A stretch of DNA of 64,000 bases, taken from positions 34,754,993-34,818,992 of the forward strand of contig NC_044573.1 in NCBI RefSeq assembly GCF_901933205.1, given 5' to 3'. A model generated the notes under the pieces. The model searched no databases. It was given only the letters and a program-made list of their open reading frames with translations, and was not told the DNA's origin. Positions 26,101 through 41,100 of this stretch are shown here, piece by piece. The position numbers were made by a program, and so were the translations under genes. Positions within the stretch are counted from its first letter, which is position 1; each line of letters begins with the position of its first letter. This stretch comes from Camarhynchus parvulus (lineage: Eukaryota > Chordata > Aves > Passeriformes > Thraupidae).

Positions 26101-29100
26101 ATTTTAAATAGACAGAAATAGCACCAAGCCTGTGAAAACTGCAAAACTGCTACTCACATTCCACTTCTGTTTGCTCAGAATGTTCTTATTAAAAATTGAG
26201 ATGAAATTTCACATGTTTAATTCTCATAACCAAGCACATAGCTGTCCATAAATGTAAGCAACATTTACTTTACAATAAGTCAGGACACATTTTTCATCTT
26301 TCTCTTTCCTCCAGGGAAAGAATTATTATATCTAGAAGAAACAGCTATGTTACTTGTCTACATAACTTTACAACTCACATGTTGTGTACTGCATTTCAAA
26401 TTCTCATTTTATTGCTTTTGTGCTATGTTGTCATTTACACAAAGCAGTAGCACGTTTTAATAATTTTGGAACACAATATTCATGTCATCATGGTTTAAAT
26501 AAACCCCATAGAGCACTAAAGCCATGAAACTTTACAAAAAGGTGAAGGCCTGAGGTAGTAATCTTTGGAAAAAAAGTCCAAAACATTTCAGCGTACCTAA
26601 TGCAAAAACATCCCCACATTTTGGTTTGGATTTGCTTTTTTTCCTAAACAGCTCCCTCAAATTGTTTCCTCTGTGAAATGATACAGCATGGAAGAATCCT
26701 TCCAATTCTAGAGTATTCAGAGATTTTGAGCAAAACATGTTGCGTGAGTTCAAATCCCCCAAGCAATTTTTCCATATATGGAGGCTGTCCTGAGGCAGCT
26801 TAGAAAAATAATCCGTGAGAGAAGGGGAGGCATTACAGCTCTTCCTTGTATATATTTTCTTGACCATTACAGCTCCAAAATCTTTGAAATGCATTATCTT
26901 TTCGCTTTGTTTTTCTCATTAAAATCTTAACCTTATTATTTAAAGATTAATTCCTTTCAGACCAAGTTTGCTTTCTACATTGATAAGCTATTCTAGATCT
27001 TTCAAAATACAAACAATAATAAACTTATCCTCAGACTAAGCTGCAGAACCTAAATGTCTGTAGAGGAAGCACAACATTATCAATCACAGTCTGAAGGAGT
27101 CACTATGACTGGCCAGAAGATAAAAACTACACATAGGTTATTAATATGACTGACTTGTCAAAAATGAATAGTGCTAAAAAAGACCTAGGGATCCTCTATC
27201 AACATCAAATTCAACAGGATTCAGCAACATACTCCTGCAGCAAGAGCAACCAACAATATCCTGGGCTGTATTAACAAGAATGTAACCAAGAGGGTGAAGA
27301 AAGCGACTGTTCCCCTGTGTTGGGCACTTGTGAGACCACAATTTGGAGTATCCAAGACAATATTTTTAATGCTGAGAGACCTTTTAGGTAGAGTCCTAAG
27401 TACCTATTATTGGCATAGTGTAGCAAGTCTAAGGGAGCCACTAAGACTGTGCAGGCAGCTGGAGCAGATGAGCTTCAAGGAGGGGCTGAGACTACTGTGA
27501 GAGTTCAGTGATGCCAAAAAAAGGCATCTTAGCGTGGCTTCTAACTACCTGATATACAGATTTTGAGAAAATAGAGCCTGACTCTGCTCAGAGTTGCATC
27601 ACAGAGGGAAAAGATACTTTTTAAGGTGCTCTCTCACTCCTTTGAACCCTTCAGTCATGATCCTATACTCATGGAGTGCCAGATTAACTTAAGACAAAGT
27701 TTATCAGTTTAAGCAAAGCTATGAAAATAAGCATTAGTAAGCTGAAGAGAGACTCTAAAATAGATAGTATATGGGCTAAGTCATGTCCTCTTAATGCATA
27801 TACCTCAATTACCACTAATGAGCAAGAATTGCATAAAGAATTCAAAAATATATGAGAAAATCATACTTCAGAGAAACAAGTATCTAGTCTTTCTGGAATG
27901 AACTAGGTTATAAGTTTTAATCATGCTTTTCCTCCCTGGCTAGACAAGACTTTTTTTCCCTCCTCCAGCAAAAAAAAAAAAAAAAAGTTTAAATAGATTT
28001 TTATTAGGTTGTTGCCAGGAAAGCACCCAATATATTAATTTTCTGCAGACTGTCCCAGCATGCTTCCCACATGTCCAACAGATACTATTCAACTTCAGAA
28101 GTGGATCCTGAACTACAGCTATTCAAGTGCTTAATAGCTTAAAAATTACCAGAAAACATTTGAGGACCTTTCAAGTCAAATGGGTTCAACAGTTTACTGT
28201 AACTGAACAATAATACTTGGAATCTAAAATGAAGAAAGAATTTCCTCTGTTGCTGCTGTCCCTCACTACAACATTACTCTACTGTACTACATTTAACAGT
28301 TTCACTTAAGCTCACCTAAGTGATTTACAACAGCAGTTCTTTGAAGAAGCTAAGTCTTACAGAGTTACCATAAAAGACACAGGCTGTGTAAGAAGTAATT
28401 GAAAAACATGAACACCTCCAACACAAACAAACTTTTTTGCATTTCTGGAAATGAAAGGACTACTTTTAATAACAATTTATTTTAAATGTTAGACTTCTGC
28501 TCACTTGTACTCAGCTGTCATCAATAAAAGCAAAAATAAACCAGAAGTGAGAATTTGAGAACAAAAAGCTCCTGTTGGCATACTGACTTTTTGGTGACAC
28601 AAGTAATAGCTGCACTGACCCTGCATAAATGGATAAAATTTTAGTATTAAAGAGCAGTATCCAATTTTTCTTTTAAGAGCAGTATTTCTAGATTTGTTTG
28701 GTGAGTGACTGCTGATATCTAATGATCAGCAGATCCTGACTGCTGTATCTAATGATATTACAACATGCTCTTAAGCAGAGACTATATCACACTGGACAGT
28801 AACTTGGAGTCCAACCAGGAGACGGACATGGCTTCAGTGAAATACAGCATCTTGGAGATGCTCATGTGAGAGCCACAGCTACCATGGCTTATCTGTCTGT
28901 CACAGTTGCAGCTCCATCATAAAGCTCAATTATTTCCCATCATCTTCAATGGCTCCATGTCCACCTATCTTTAAGACTTTCCAGGGCAGCTTAAGCAGGA
29001 ATCAACTTCCCATCAAAATATTTAACCAGTTCTTTTCTTTCTCCCCTTCTCTATACCAAGGGTTTGGGCAGAATAATCATGCCAAGGTAAAGTGGAGATG

Positions 29101-32100
29101 GCGGCCAGGTTGCAGGGCATGAACCTCAAAGGACAGAGAGCAGTTTGTGAAATGTCTCTCTATGACTAGTGGCCCTAAAGATATATTATTCTGCTAAATT
29201 ATCAAAGAAAGTTTGAGCAGCTGAAGAGTTCATATTAACTAAATTACTAATCCACAATAGGAGTACAACTCATTTGGATTTTATGACTCACATTACTCTG
29301 TGCATCAAAGAGAAAAAGCAAAGATGACAAAATAACTTTCATATCATAATTGTAAAATACAGCTTTATCAGAGCCCTTCATGTGCATGGGTCACTGGAAA
29401 AATACACTGAAATGCCACTCATAAAATTTAAATTCTATCTGCCTTAGAATTAATGAAAAGGAAAAATGACCCGAGGCAGAAACCTTGAAGATTCTTTACA
29501 CTGAAACAGTTTACAGAAAAAAAGAGATTATATCAAGAGGACTTCAGTCTACCAATTATTTATCGATAATAAAATAAAAACAGAAATAGAAGAAATAATC
29601 AAAAGATGCTGTGATCCTGACAGAGATCTCATTCAATGAACTGATCAGTCAGAATATGTTCTTAGCACACTTTTTTTTTTCTCCTGGTATGATCCATCAA
29701 ATTTCCTTACCCCAGTCTGTCCCATCTCCTGAACTTCTCGATTCCCCATCACCATCATCTGAGGTAACCAAAAAGTCAAACTCTTTCAAAGCTTCTTCTG
29801 TATCTCTGTCTTCACTGCTGTCAGATAGCACTCTTTTCCTTACAATCTGAAGGGTCAGAAAGTACAGGGAAAAAAATGCTGAATTAAGTTACAAACACAT
29901 TTTTAATCCAAGCAGTACTGTCTTGTCCTCTACACAAAATCCAAACAGGAAGTTGAAGAGGAAGCAGAAAAGTACACATTAATAAGCAAATCTGGAATAA
30001 TACATAGACTTTGTTCAAACTTCTAAGTGAAAATGGAACTTGTGTGTAACTCTTTCTTCCTGTGACCATCAATAATCAATCACGGGGATAATAAATCTAC
30101 ACTAATCTACACCACTACTATCTTTTTCTTTAATACTATAAATGTACAAACTCTCTCTTAAAAGATTTCTGAAAAACACATAAAACACATAAGCAAAACT
30201 CAAGAATGCCACAGAAAAGACTTCAGTAAAACCAAACTCACTTTGCTTTTCTGAAAATAGCTAACTTTCAATTCTGAAATAATTCTCTATGTGGACCAAG
30301 ACTCAACTCCAGGAAACAAATAAACCAACCCCAAACCCCACAACTGACAAGAGCTGATTTTCTTAGACTTTGTAAGTCATTCCATCCTGAATGCTTTCTC
30401 AGATGGTATTGACACTTAAACATGTTGCTTTTCATGTTCAAACTGAATTTCCCTTTCAGATTCAAAAGCAAATTCTGGTAAAAGAAAAAAATATACTATT
30501 TAATGAAGAATTTCATTTTAATCTTTCTACAAATTTACTTTTCCCTCAATAATCAAAACGAACTCGATTCTTTGCAGTTATCTGACCAACTGGTAAGCTG
30601 ATGCCATGATACATGAAAAGTGTACCATAATTTTTACTTCTACAGAAATGGAAAATTTCCATTAATCACAATGTTTTGACTTGGACCCTTGCTAAGGGTC
30701 AGTTTGTAAAGACTCCAAGCTCATGAGGATGACTCATTGTATTTCCTCTAAATACAGTGAACGAATTTTTAAACCTGAAGCAATTCTAAACTTCAAGCTT
30801 CATTTCTTCAGCAGGCTTAGTGAACATACTGAATTACACAAGACTTAACAGAAGAGTCTCAGACATTAGTTCACAGTCCATGAATGACAGGAAAGATCTG
30901 GAAAGATCCCCTTTAAAAATGCCATAAAACTAATTGGTTCTTTAGTGTTACTTCGTAAAACTGACCATAAAAACAATCACATCCATCATCTCTTATCTGC
31001 TTCAATTTTTAGGAAACACAATTCACTGAATAAATATTAATTTTAAAGAAGAGTACTGATTGCATGTATCTATGTGATCATATGAACAAATCATATAGCA
31101 AAGTATAGATCATGAGTGAGGTTAAGGCCTTTGACTGAACAAACAAAAAAATTTCTTAACTACATTAGAGTTCTTCCAGTTACACCTCTTCCTTCCACAA
31201 GTTATAAATATAAGTGTATTTCAGTTTTGTACTCCAAGACATTTTTTTACAAGTAATTTTAAGTATCATTACCTTTTTAATAAATATTCAAGAATAAATA
31301 TTGATATGCAATGTTATGAACAATACCTTCAAACTAAGCTGAGAACTGTCAAAAAGGACATTGATACCTTAAAAATTCTGTTCCAGTATCTATCAAAAAT
31401 ACTAGTCAGTATGGAATAGTAAAGAGACAATTTTAGAAAAATTTAATCTAACTTAGAGCAATAAAGATGGCAAAGCATAACTTGTATGCAAAAACTTAGA
31501 AATGCATATATAATTCCTCTTATGCACACATGCTTGGACAGAACATCATAAAGATGCATTAATGATTTGCATGTGTACATACATAGTCATATACTTTGCT
31601 TATAAGCACCTCATTAATCTCATTTTTTCTGTTCTTCGTAACTTTTTCAATTATTTTTTCCACTCACTGTTGCAGTATCAATGATTGTTTTCTCTCTTCC
31701 TTCAATATCTTCTTCATCCTCCTCATCACTAAAGTCTGCAGCTGCATTTTCAAGAAATTTGAAGGTCTCTAGCAGAGAGGCAGAGTCAGTCAATTCAGGT
31801 TTCCTAAACAACAACAACAATCACCATCATGAGAGAAAAGAAATCACAATGAAGTCTCTTTTGCAATTACTAAGCTGTTTTGTATTATTATGCACAACAT
31901 ATAAGACTAAAATAAGCCTACAAGTAAAAATGGACTGTTAATAGCTAAAATTCTTGTGGCCAAAGAACTAAACAATATACATAAAGTATATTATTAGAAC
32001 CAACAATTATTCTTAGTATGACTGCCATTACTAGGACAGAGACTTCAATATTTTATTTGAAAAGCATTCAAAAGCAACATTCATTTGACACATGCCCAAA

Positions 32101-35100
32101 ACAACATCAATTCTGCTATGCCATTACTGAAAACCTCAGCAACAAGGACATAAACCACAGCTACCAAGCTGGGCTCCCACATGTACATCAGGGTACAGAA
32201 CAACTTTGCTACTGCTAGGTGATGTTCCTCATCTTGCTGGCAAACACCAAACTCTATATCTATCATTCATTAGCTTTTAAGACATGATAAATACGCCACT
32301 ATAAAAGAATATAATGGGAAAATATCACTGATGACTAAATAATATTTGAATTTACATTAAACAAATAAGGAAATGGATGAAGATGGGTAAAATTATGACT
32401 CTGCTGGCAGAAATTTAGGCAGTGCCTCAGAACAGGAAGCATAAGGGTTGTTATATTAACAACAGAAGAGGAAGAATCTAAGAAACAGGACTGTAACAAT
32501 TACTAAAACTCTGACAAAAGTACAGATAAAGCAGTCCTAAAATTATCAACAGGATCTGTGTTTTCTATGCAGAAGATGCACTTCTCCATCAACCCCTGAA
32601 AGATACAGTGAACAAAATACATTCATCTTGAATTGTTACAATTCCTTCCAATAAAACCTGGTACAATCTTTAGATGGCTTTGAAGCAGTGAAGACAAGCT
32701 TTACTGTTTTCTTACCTTTAATCAGAAGAGTTTTTCATAGTTCATCACTAAATGCACGTCATCTTGATTCTCACAATCACTGAAACAGCAGAAGTCTCCC
32801 CCTCTCTCCTCTCAGAATTGCAGCCCTAAATTGTCTTATGCAGTCACCCTTAGTACCAGCAAGTGCCTTGCTTCTGCTAAGCTTTTCAAAAGGTTCAATC
32901 AGCTAACACACCTATACAGTAAGGCTTTGCAATCCCCCTGCAGTGTGAGCACCTGATCATCCATCCATCTCCACTTACTCCAGTGTTTCATCATAACGCT
33001 TTCCAAAGGTCTATTACAGGAAGCATCCAAGGGCAAAAGCTTTGATGTGTAATAAGGCATGATAAGCAGCACACTTCCTTCTTTCCAAAGTCTCTGCTCA
33101 AGCAGTTCTATGCTTACATGACAATAATCAGCAGAAGTGGCTTTTTCATAGCCCCAGTATATCTGCATTTCATTAAGACAATTTGCTACTCTACTTTTTT
33201 TCCATTTACTAACCATTATCAGCCAAAAATGCCAATAGAGATTTCACTTTCATTAGAAATTCTGCATACACAGCAGCCTCATAATATATGTAATATACCT
33301 CCATATGCATTATATTTTCATGGTCATTGTTTTTTCCACGAATATTCCTTCCACTTTTCCAGATCTTAACTTAGATCTAAGAACAATCTTAAGCAAGTTT
33401 CAAATTTGCCCTGCTTCCAGCAGTATTGTGACCCTTGTTTCTATGACAAACCTGAAAACATCCTGTGACATCTTTATTTTTCCTTACGTAATCACTACTT
33501 TGGCAACCTATAACACCTCATGAATCTGTAGTAATAATGTACATTTTCACAGAAATCCTATGGTACGGCTGCCTTGCTGTTTCCAACAGAAAAAAATCTT
33601 GGTAAGACAACACTTGTAATGTGTTTCATTTGACTAACTTCTTGACTTTCAGCAAATTCTGAGAGTCTGTGTCTACTTTTTTTTAACTAAATCATCAAAC
33701 CACAACTATTTCTGGGTATTTTTCCTCTGTATTTTGCCATGTAAAAATCTGCCATGCAGAAACACTATGGCTGATATCTATAATAGCAATTCTCAGACAT
33801 ACTCCAGGTAAACAGCAATATATGAACTAATACCAACCATGGACTATAAAATTTTAATTAAGAGACCTTACTATTAAGAAACAGATTCCTTCTACAGGTC
33901 CAAGTATTTGCAGCAAATCATACCAGACTTGGCTCTGTACTCATTTGCTCTTAAACCTGGCTCTCTCACACTGAAGTTCAAAGAGACTACCAAAAGAGGT
34001 ATCTTTTTTTTTTTTGATTAACTGCTCTGATTTCAACTGTCCTATTAATTATTACACATTTTAGTGGGCAGGATATATGTACACACATATTGTATATGCA
34101 TTTACATGGGGAGCAGGGGTAAATGGGTATCTCAAGCACTGGGAAACATGGTAGCTTATTTATAAGGTACTTCAAAACTCCTGTACAGTACAGATATGTA
34201 CAGTCAGCATAGTGCCACAGAAAACTATTTGTGCTAAGACACAACTTCCAAGAAAGAATTCTTAAAACCCAAAAAGAAAAACAGAAAGAGACAGAATACT
34301 TAAACTATCCAAGGGTTCTACAGAAAGATAGTTTCAAGCTGACAGACAGGCTGATTTCCTATACTGTACCCCAATAAACCTTAGCAGTCAAATCAAAGGT
34401 GATTTAATAATTTGAGCTATTTGTCATCCTTTAGCAGCATATGAACATAATGCATTTTGGATAATGCTGTCAGCATGAATACTTTAGAAGAACATAAAAT
34501 GTATTGAAGAAAATGTCTGGCCTTAGCTAATTTATGCTATGTACTTTGATGGATACTTCAAGCTTGCTTGCTTCATTAATTTTCCATCTCTCTCTTATCT
34601 CTCTCTTTTTTTCATTTTTTCTCTTAGAGGGTTATTCACAAAGCAACTTAAAAAAGCAGAAGGCCCAAAAATATATTCAGAGATAGGGTAGTAAAATAAA
34701 TAACTTTAAATTCCGTTTTAGAAAAAGAAACACAATTTGACATTTCCAGGGCTTTTCTAGCTTCGAGTATTTTTTAAATAAATCAATGAGTGAAAACAAC
34801 AGAATCAAGCTCCAAAAGTGGGGACTGATACAAACTGTGATATCACAAGCACATGTGAGGCAAGGTTCAGGGCCCATTGCAAATAGAGACCAAAAAGCCT
34901 GAAAAGGTCTCAACAAAGACAATTCCTTCCTCTCTTCTGAACTGTCCTGTATCACAACATATTTAAGGAAGAACATAATTTTCAAAGCGCAAGAACTTCG
35001 GTGCAGCTTTTTCCTTCCTCCCCAGCCATACTGTCTAAAGAAAACCAGCTGGGGAAGAATGAACCAGAACTCCCAGACAGCAGGAGAAGCTATGGAACCT

Positions 35101-38100
35101 GCCAAAGCAGAAAGCAGAGAGCAGCCAGACTGTGGCAAGGCATCCTCAACGCTGTGCTCCTCAGCTGCTTGTTCTGAATCTCTTTCCCACTGCTCCTTCC
35201 TCAGCTGGCCTCTGTAACAGCACTCTTGCATGCTTTTCTCTCCAGCACCTAACTTTGTGTCTTCTTTCCTTGAAGGTCCCATCCCAGGTGACTCAGCATT
35301 TCCTAACTAACCAACCCAACAAAAATCATTTCAACAGTATCATATCTTCTATGCCATACTGTTATCTCTGTCCATCACATTCTCCTTTCCAGTAGCCTTA
35401 TCCAGGCAGACAGGCAATTCTTTGGGGCAGAGATATTACCCTGCCACTCCTGCCTACCCACAATTAGGTACAACAGGACTAACTGCTTCCCATGGGCATA
35501 ACAATAATTACTGCCAGAGGCAACTGTAGCTAGACTAATGCTGCTGGATTTTCCTTCTTACTACAATAGACGGGCAGCGCACAGATTTTGTGAATATCAC
35601 TCCTAAAACAGGGAACTTCTGATTCCCAAAGGTAAGAAATGTTTTCCTGTTTAAAACACAAAATTCTTGTTACAAATGGGATGGTAACTGAAGTACTTAC
35701 ATCCCTTAAAATAACATGATACTGAAATCACATGAGTATTTTCCTCCTCAGGAGAAGCTGACAGAATTCTGAGTAGCCATGATGGCTGTGAAAATCTGAT
35801 CCCAATTTGTATTTTACAGGCTGTTCAATTATTCAGATTTGTGTTAACCCCTTGGCCCCTCTAAGACTAAAAATAATAGTATCTTCCCATGAAATCAAAA
35901 AAATATGATTTGTGGATATTTCATATATACTATTTAAATAAAGAAAGCCAGGCTTTGCTGGGCTCTGCAGGTCATAACATCAACTCTTCCTCTTCTGCCA
36001 ACAGTGACACACCTTGAGACAAGCATTTTGTGTAAAGATCCACTTGGTTCTGACACTGAAATATTGCCAGCTTTAAAAAATGTATAGCTCAGACTGAACG
36101 TACTTGCTCTCAACATTTAATATTCATGATCTTAACATAAATCCTGTTTCTTAGTGAGTGAAATGCAGAAGCCATAACCTACAGGCAAGGTGAAGTTCTT
36201 TTGTGGAAACTACAACAGGATGCTGATGATACCTTTCCAGCTCCCAGTGTGATCCAGAACATTTCAAATTGCAAAGTCAAGTTTAACTTAGACTAAAGTC
36301 ACATTATAGACATGTATTTTCTTTGTAACTAACACACTCTATTTTTCTATCATTACCTTCTCTTTTGTTGATAATAACCCTGGAAAGTCTGTGGTCATGT
36401 CCAGGGAGAATCTCAAATTTCTCCCATGAACTGTCCAACCAAAAGAACATTAACTGCCTGAGTCCTACTCACAGCCTCAAAGGAAAGAACAGAGGGTTTT
36501 TTTGTTTGTTTATTTTATCCAAGACATACACAAGTTATCTTAAATAAAACCAGGATTTTATTGATAAATTCAGAAGCAGGAAGAAATACCACAATAAAGT
36601 TAAATAAATACAAGTTCAGCTTAGGCTGAGAAATGCTCCTGGGAGCTTGTACAGCTGGAAAAAACCTGTTGAGACCCAGGATTCAGAGCTGTTCTACCAT
36701 ACGCTTTCTTGAGCCATTTTCTTTGGTTCAGTTTCCTACTACTATCAAAATAGCTACTGCATAGTCTTCATGAATTTTATTAATTTCCCACAGAATTTAG
36801 TTATCATATGTTTTAAAACAGTCTTTTCAATGTGGCTAGTTAAATTCTATCAAACTGTACTCATTAAATAAATGCATGCAAATTCACTGAGGAGTGCCTT
36901 TAAGAACAGTTCATCAGATGTTCAACACTGTAAAATCTTTCATAATGTAGCACAGAAAATATCAAAATAATTTATAAAACTATAGAACAGTTAAAATCAT
37001 CAACATTTACACACAATGAACACAGGCCAGGCTAACAGTCTGTCACAACCTTCGAAATCCCCTATGAAGTCACACCACACAATGCAAGAACTAGTGCAAT
37101 ATGTATTACAAATGGTAAGCAACACTTACAAAATGGTTTGCATATAAATTGGAATTGCAAAGGAATGACATTTAAAAAGCAAGGACCACTTCTCTTGCCA
37201 AATCTAGTCAGCTAACTATAATATATCAAACAAATAAGTTTTATAAAGAATTTAAAAAAAAACCCTAATATTTGAGGTACCAGAGTAACTCTTGTAAGTT
37301 ATTTCTCCATTCACCTCCCCTCTCTTTGCTTCTCTCTCTCTCCAACTGCACAACTTCTGTGTCTTTCTGCCCATTCTTTCTGTCCTGTGAGTCTTATGTG
37401 ACATTTCCAAAAACCATCTCTCAAACTCTTAAGCCACAGAATGGTGCCAATTAAAAGTGTGGTCCATTTGTACTTCTTTCTTCACAAAAACACCCAATTT
37501 ATCTACTTTTTTTTCCTGCTTTAGTGCATCTGTTGAAAGTATCCAGATCTGGCCTAAATAAGGTACCTTTGAAATGCCTGTTAGCTCACTGCAAGATGGA
37601 GGTAGGGAAAAACAGAAAAAAGGTGAAAAAAAAATCCAAAATCCATTTGCTTTATTCCCCTTAATGTTTTGGTGGGTTTTTTTCCTTTTTGTAATTCAAC
37701 ATCTACTTGCATACTATTTTGGAAATCTTTCTTATGGCAGCTCTTACCTGAGGTTTATAAATTCAGAGGTATTTTCCCAAATAAACCATTTTATAAGCTA
37801 GTCAACAAACAACATTCATCAGCCAGTATGCAGCATTTTCATTACTTGGGCCAGTGTTAATAGGATTTAGAGATGCAAAAGAGTTACATAGTCTTCTGGT
37901 ATACAAAGATGGTCATTCACTGAAGTGTCAGTTGGAATGACTTCTGTATATCAGAAAGATAAAGTTTTCAAATTTTTTATTTTTTGAAAAGGTCTTCAGA
38001 TTTGCTTTCAAATGCTGAGGTTTGATTTTGCTCATGTAAAGTATAGGCAGTGGAAGCCCTTGGCAGTTCAATAAGAAAAGAAAAGGCAGCAGGTAAGTTT

Positions 38101-41100
38101 AGAGAGAGACTGATACATCACTGAGGACCATTTTTCTTTAAGACGTTTCTATTGGCTATTTATAGTTCTAATGATCAAACCCTTAGCAAGAACTAATCTA
38201 TACCATTTTTATACATAGACATTTGTATCTATGCATATATATACACATATGTTTGGTATATCCTCATTCCTTTCCAGTTCTATTCCTTTATTATATTTGC
38301 TTCCACTCATACTAAATGGTAGTCAAATACACACCTTCAAGAAGGTAAACTAATTTGACTGTTTAGGTTTCACTCAGTAAGATAAAGCTACTAAAAATGA
38401 GGTAATAAATGAACTAAAGATACTTAAGTACTCTCATGTTTTCAAGGCTACAAGCTACATTTGCAGGCAGCTTTCATTTCTGTTTCAGTTTGTTGGAGGA
38501 AAGCACCCATTCCTCTCACTGCAAGTGTTAGGAATTTAAATCATTATTATGAGGTTATTATTTTAGTATCTATTTTTGAGTCCAGTCATGCCAAGTGGTA
38601 CTTATCTTTTGTAATGCAAGTGGACTGATTGAAGAAACTGAAAACTGATTCCCTTTTAAATTCCATGAAATAAGTGAAAACAGGACTATATCTAGCTCAC
38701 GTTATCATATTAACATTTCATTTATGGATTCAAAATCTTGCAGGGTGCATTCAAAATCCACATGATGTCTTTCTTGAGTGCTAAAGTTTTCAAGAGGATC
38801 TGTACATCAGCAAATAAATAGGCAATGTAAGAATACAAGTCTGGCCAAACATGCAGCAGCTAGTAATACAAAGTCTGAGGTTATTTCACCTAAGGATGAA
38901 GAGAAACTGATTTGGCTTAAAACAGAGTCAGACAACAGTAGTGTGTTCATCACTGTACCAAAGCAAGGGGAACTTCTCTGAAGAAACTGCAATAATTCAG
39001 GATATACAAAACTAAGCTGAGAGGTTATAAGGGACCGGACAGCAATTTTCTAAAACAACTAGAGCCTAGCAGAATTCAAGTTACATATCCTCTGCTGCAA
39101 ATAAATGTTATTGTATTAAGTATCTGCACGACATTAATCATCATACGCTTCTACATACCAAAGCAAACAGCATCAGCTTCACAATAATCACCCCTATCGT
39201 TCTCACTAGCCTTTCCCACAAAAAGGCTCAACTCAGTGTTGGCATCCCAAACACTGAGTGTCCAAACCTCGGCTGTTGAAATAGGTAAAAAGGACAGACA
39301 ACAAGATAAAACTCATATAATAGGCAAATACTGCTGTAACAACTTAAAAATCTGTAAAAGCTGTAGTAAGCTGAACAGAGGAAAAACATCCTCCCTACCT
39401 ACCATGAAGTATACACTTCACACATCCCCAAGGTCAGAGGAAAAATGCCAGGCATTATCTTTAAAACAATCAAAGGCATTAGAAAATATTAAAAAATAAG
39501 CAAAGTGTGGGTTTCCACTGTGCCCAGTACAATCAGAGCAAGTCACAGAGGTATTTCAGAAGAAGGCTGAGTAGCAGCAAAAATCACTATGCACAGATGA
39601 ATACATGCACAAAAACTGTGCTAAAATCTGACTGTGTTGAGAAGTAGATCAGCTCTTCCATTTTTTCCCTGGAATTTTTTGGAATACTAATTTATTTTGT
39701 GCTCCACCACTTTCATTTCACTAAGAAAGTAGTGGTTGATTATCAAACAAATAATGAAAACATAAAGGAAGTTTTGTTTCCTATCGCCAATACTACCTCT
39801 CTCCTCTCAAAGAGATAACCATATGGCAGCATAAAAGCATCAAATACGATCTCCTTCCTTTCTTTGGAATTTATCATGAGTGTTCAGTTGTACAGAAGGC
39901 AGTTGAGCCAATCTGTTCTTTCTGCAATTTACACTGCTATATGGAGAAATCTTTAAGGAAACTAAAAGCTAGTGTGCCTTCCATTTTTCTATTCTGGAAA
40001 TGCATCATTAAATCAATACTCCTCCTGTTTTTCACAGTACCATTTTCCCCTCTATTGCACATTATCTTCATCACATTCTTTCCAAACTCCTATTGATTTG
40101 TCTTTATCGTTTCCCATCCCCAAGGTTTCTCTTTACTCCAGTCCTGTAATCCACTTCTCACATTTTTCACTCCACGTAAACAGTATTCTAAAACACTGAC
40201 TAAAAATGCACAGATTCAACTGGGTGCATGCTATGCAGTTCTTCCAAGACCAAACAGATCAAAAATGCTATGAGCTGTCTTTTCTCACTTCAACAGAGCT
40301 GCATTCCTTGTTAGACTATATCCATTTTCATGCGTTACCTTCTGCCCAGTGCTCTGCTCTTCAAATGTAACTAAAACATCTTCAGGCTGACCAGTGTCCT
40401 CAGACTTGCAAGCAAATATTTGACATCAATGTTCATTATATGTTTGCAACAGGAAAATCTGCCAAACTGCATTGGCTTGAGCAGTTCACAGGCTTCTCTG
40501 GTGATAGACAGCAAAGCTTTCTCCTATGAAGAGTTTCACTGTACCCATACAGTCACTGAGAGTCTTCAGTCTGCATTTTAGTTTGCAACTGTCTCAACAT
40601 CTCATGGTCGTGGCAAACACTCACATATGACCTTAAACTTCCTGGAACTGCACTAAGGTTTTGTTTGGTTTCTTGTTCTTCCAATTTCTCACCATAACTT
40701 TCCTCTTCTACCACTACCAAACTGCAGACACTTGTTCACTGCACTCCTTCCAACTGTAAAAGCCTGCTGCAGCCCAAATCCATTTTTCACTTTACATACA
40801 CACAAGGATGAACAAGAGGCTGCTAAAGGAAGGGCCAGTCCTTTTGCCCTCACAGCAAGCAGCCTAGCACTGGTGAGGTTGCTTCAATGAATGCATCTTC
40901 CTCAACAGTAAACCAGAACTTAGCTGAATCACCTACATTTTCCTAGTTCTGCCAACCAGCTAGGAAAGCATTCAATTAGGGTTTCAAACACTCATTAAAA
41001 ATTTCAGTTGAGTTCAGGAGTTGCATCCTGAGTTCAGGAGCAACACCCATATGCCTTAGACCTGTGTCATCTATTCAATGCTATACTTTTCAAAGAGAAG

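Larger units (their letters stand above)
26004..29710 (-). other. STRN: STRN intron 7 (3707 nt)
   Basis: GTAAGG...GTTTAG. It holds a CR1 fragment in opposite orientation to the gene (27175-27645) and an A17 run at 27970-27986. Nothing coding was recognised. Confidence 0.92.

Noticed and set aside
27294..27500. 68-codon plus-strand open frame
   Set aside because: It lies within the CR1 fragment at 27175-27645. It is a remnant of that element and not a host gene.
39231..39259. Hairpin considered as a microRNA precursor
   Set aside because: The stem is only about 12 bp, far short of the roughly 30 bp needed for a pre-miRNA.
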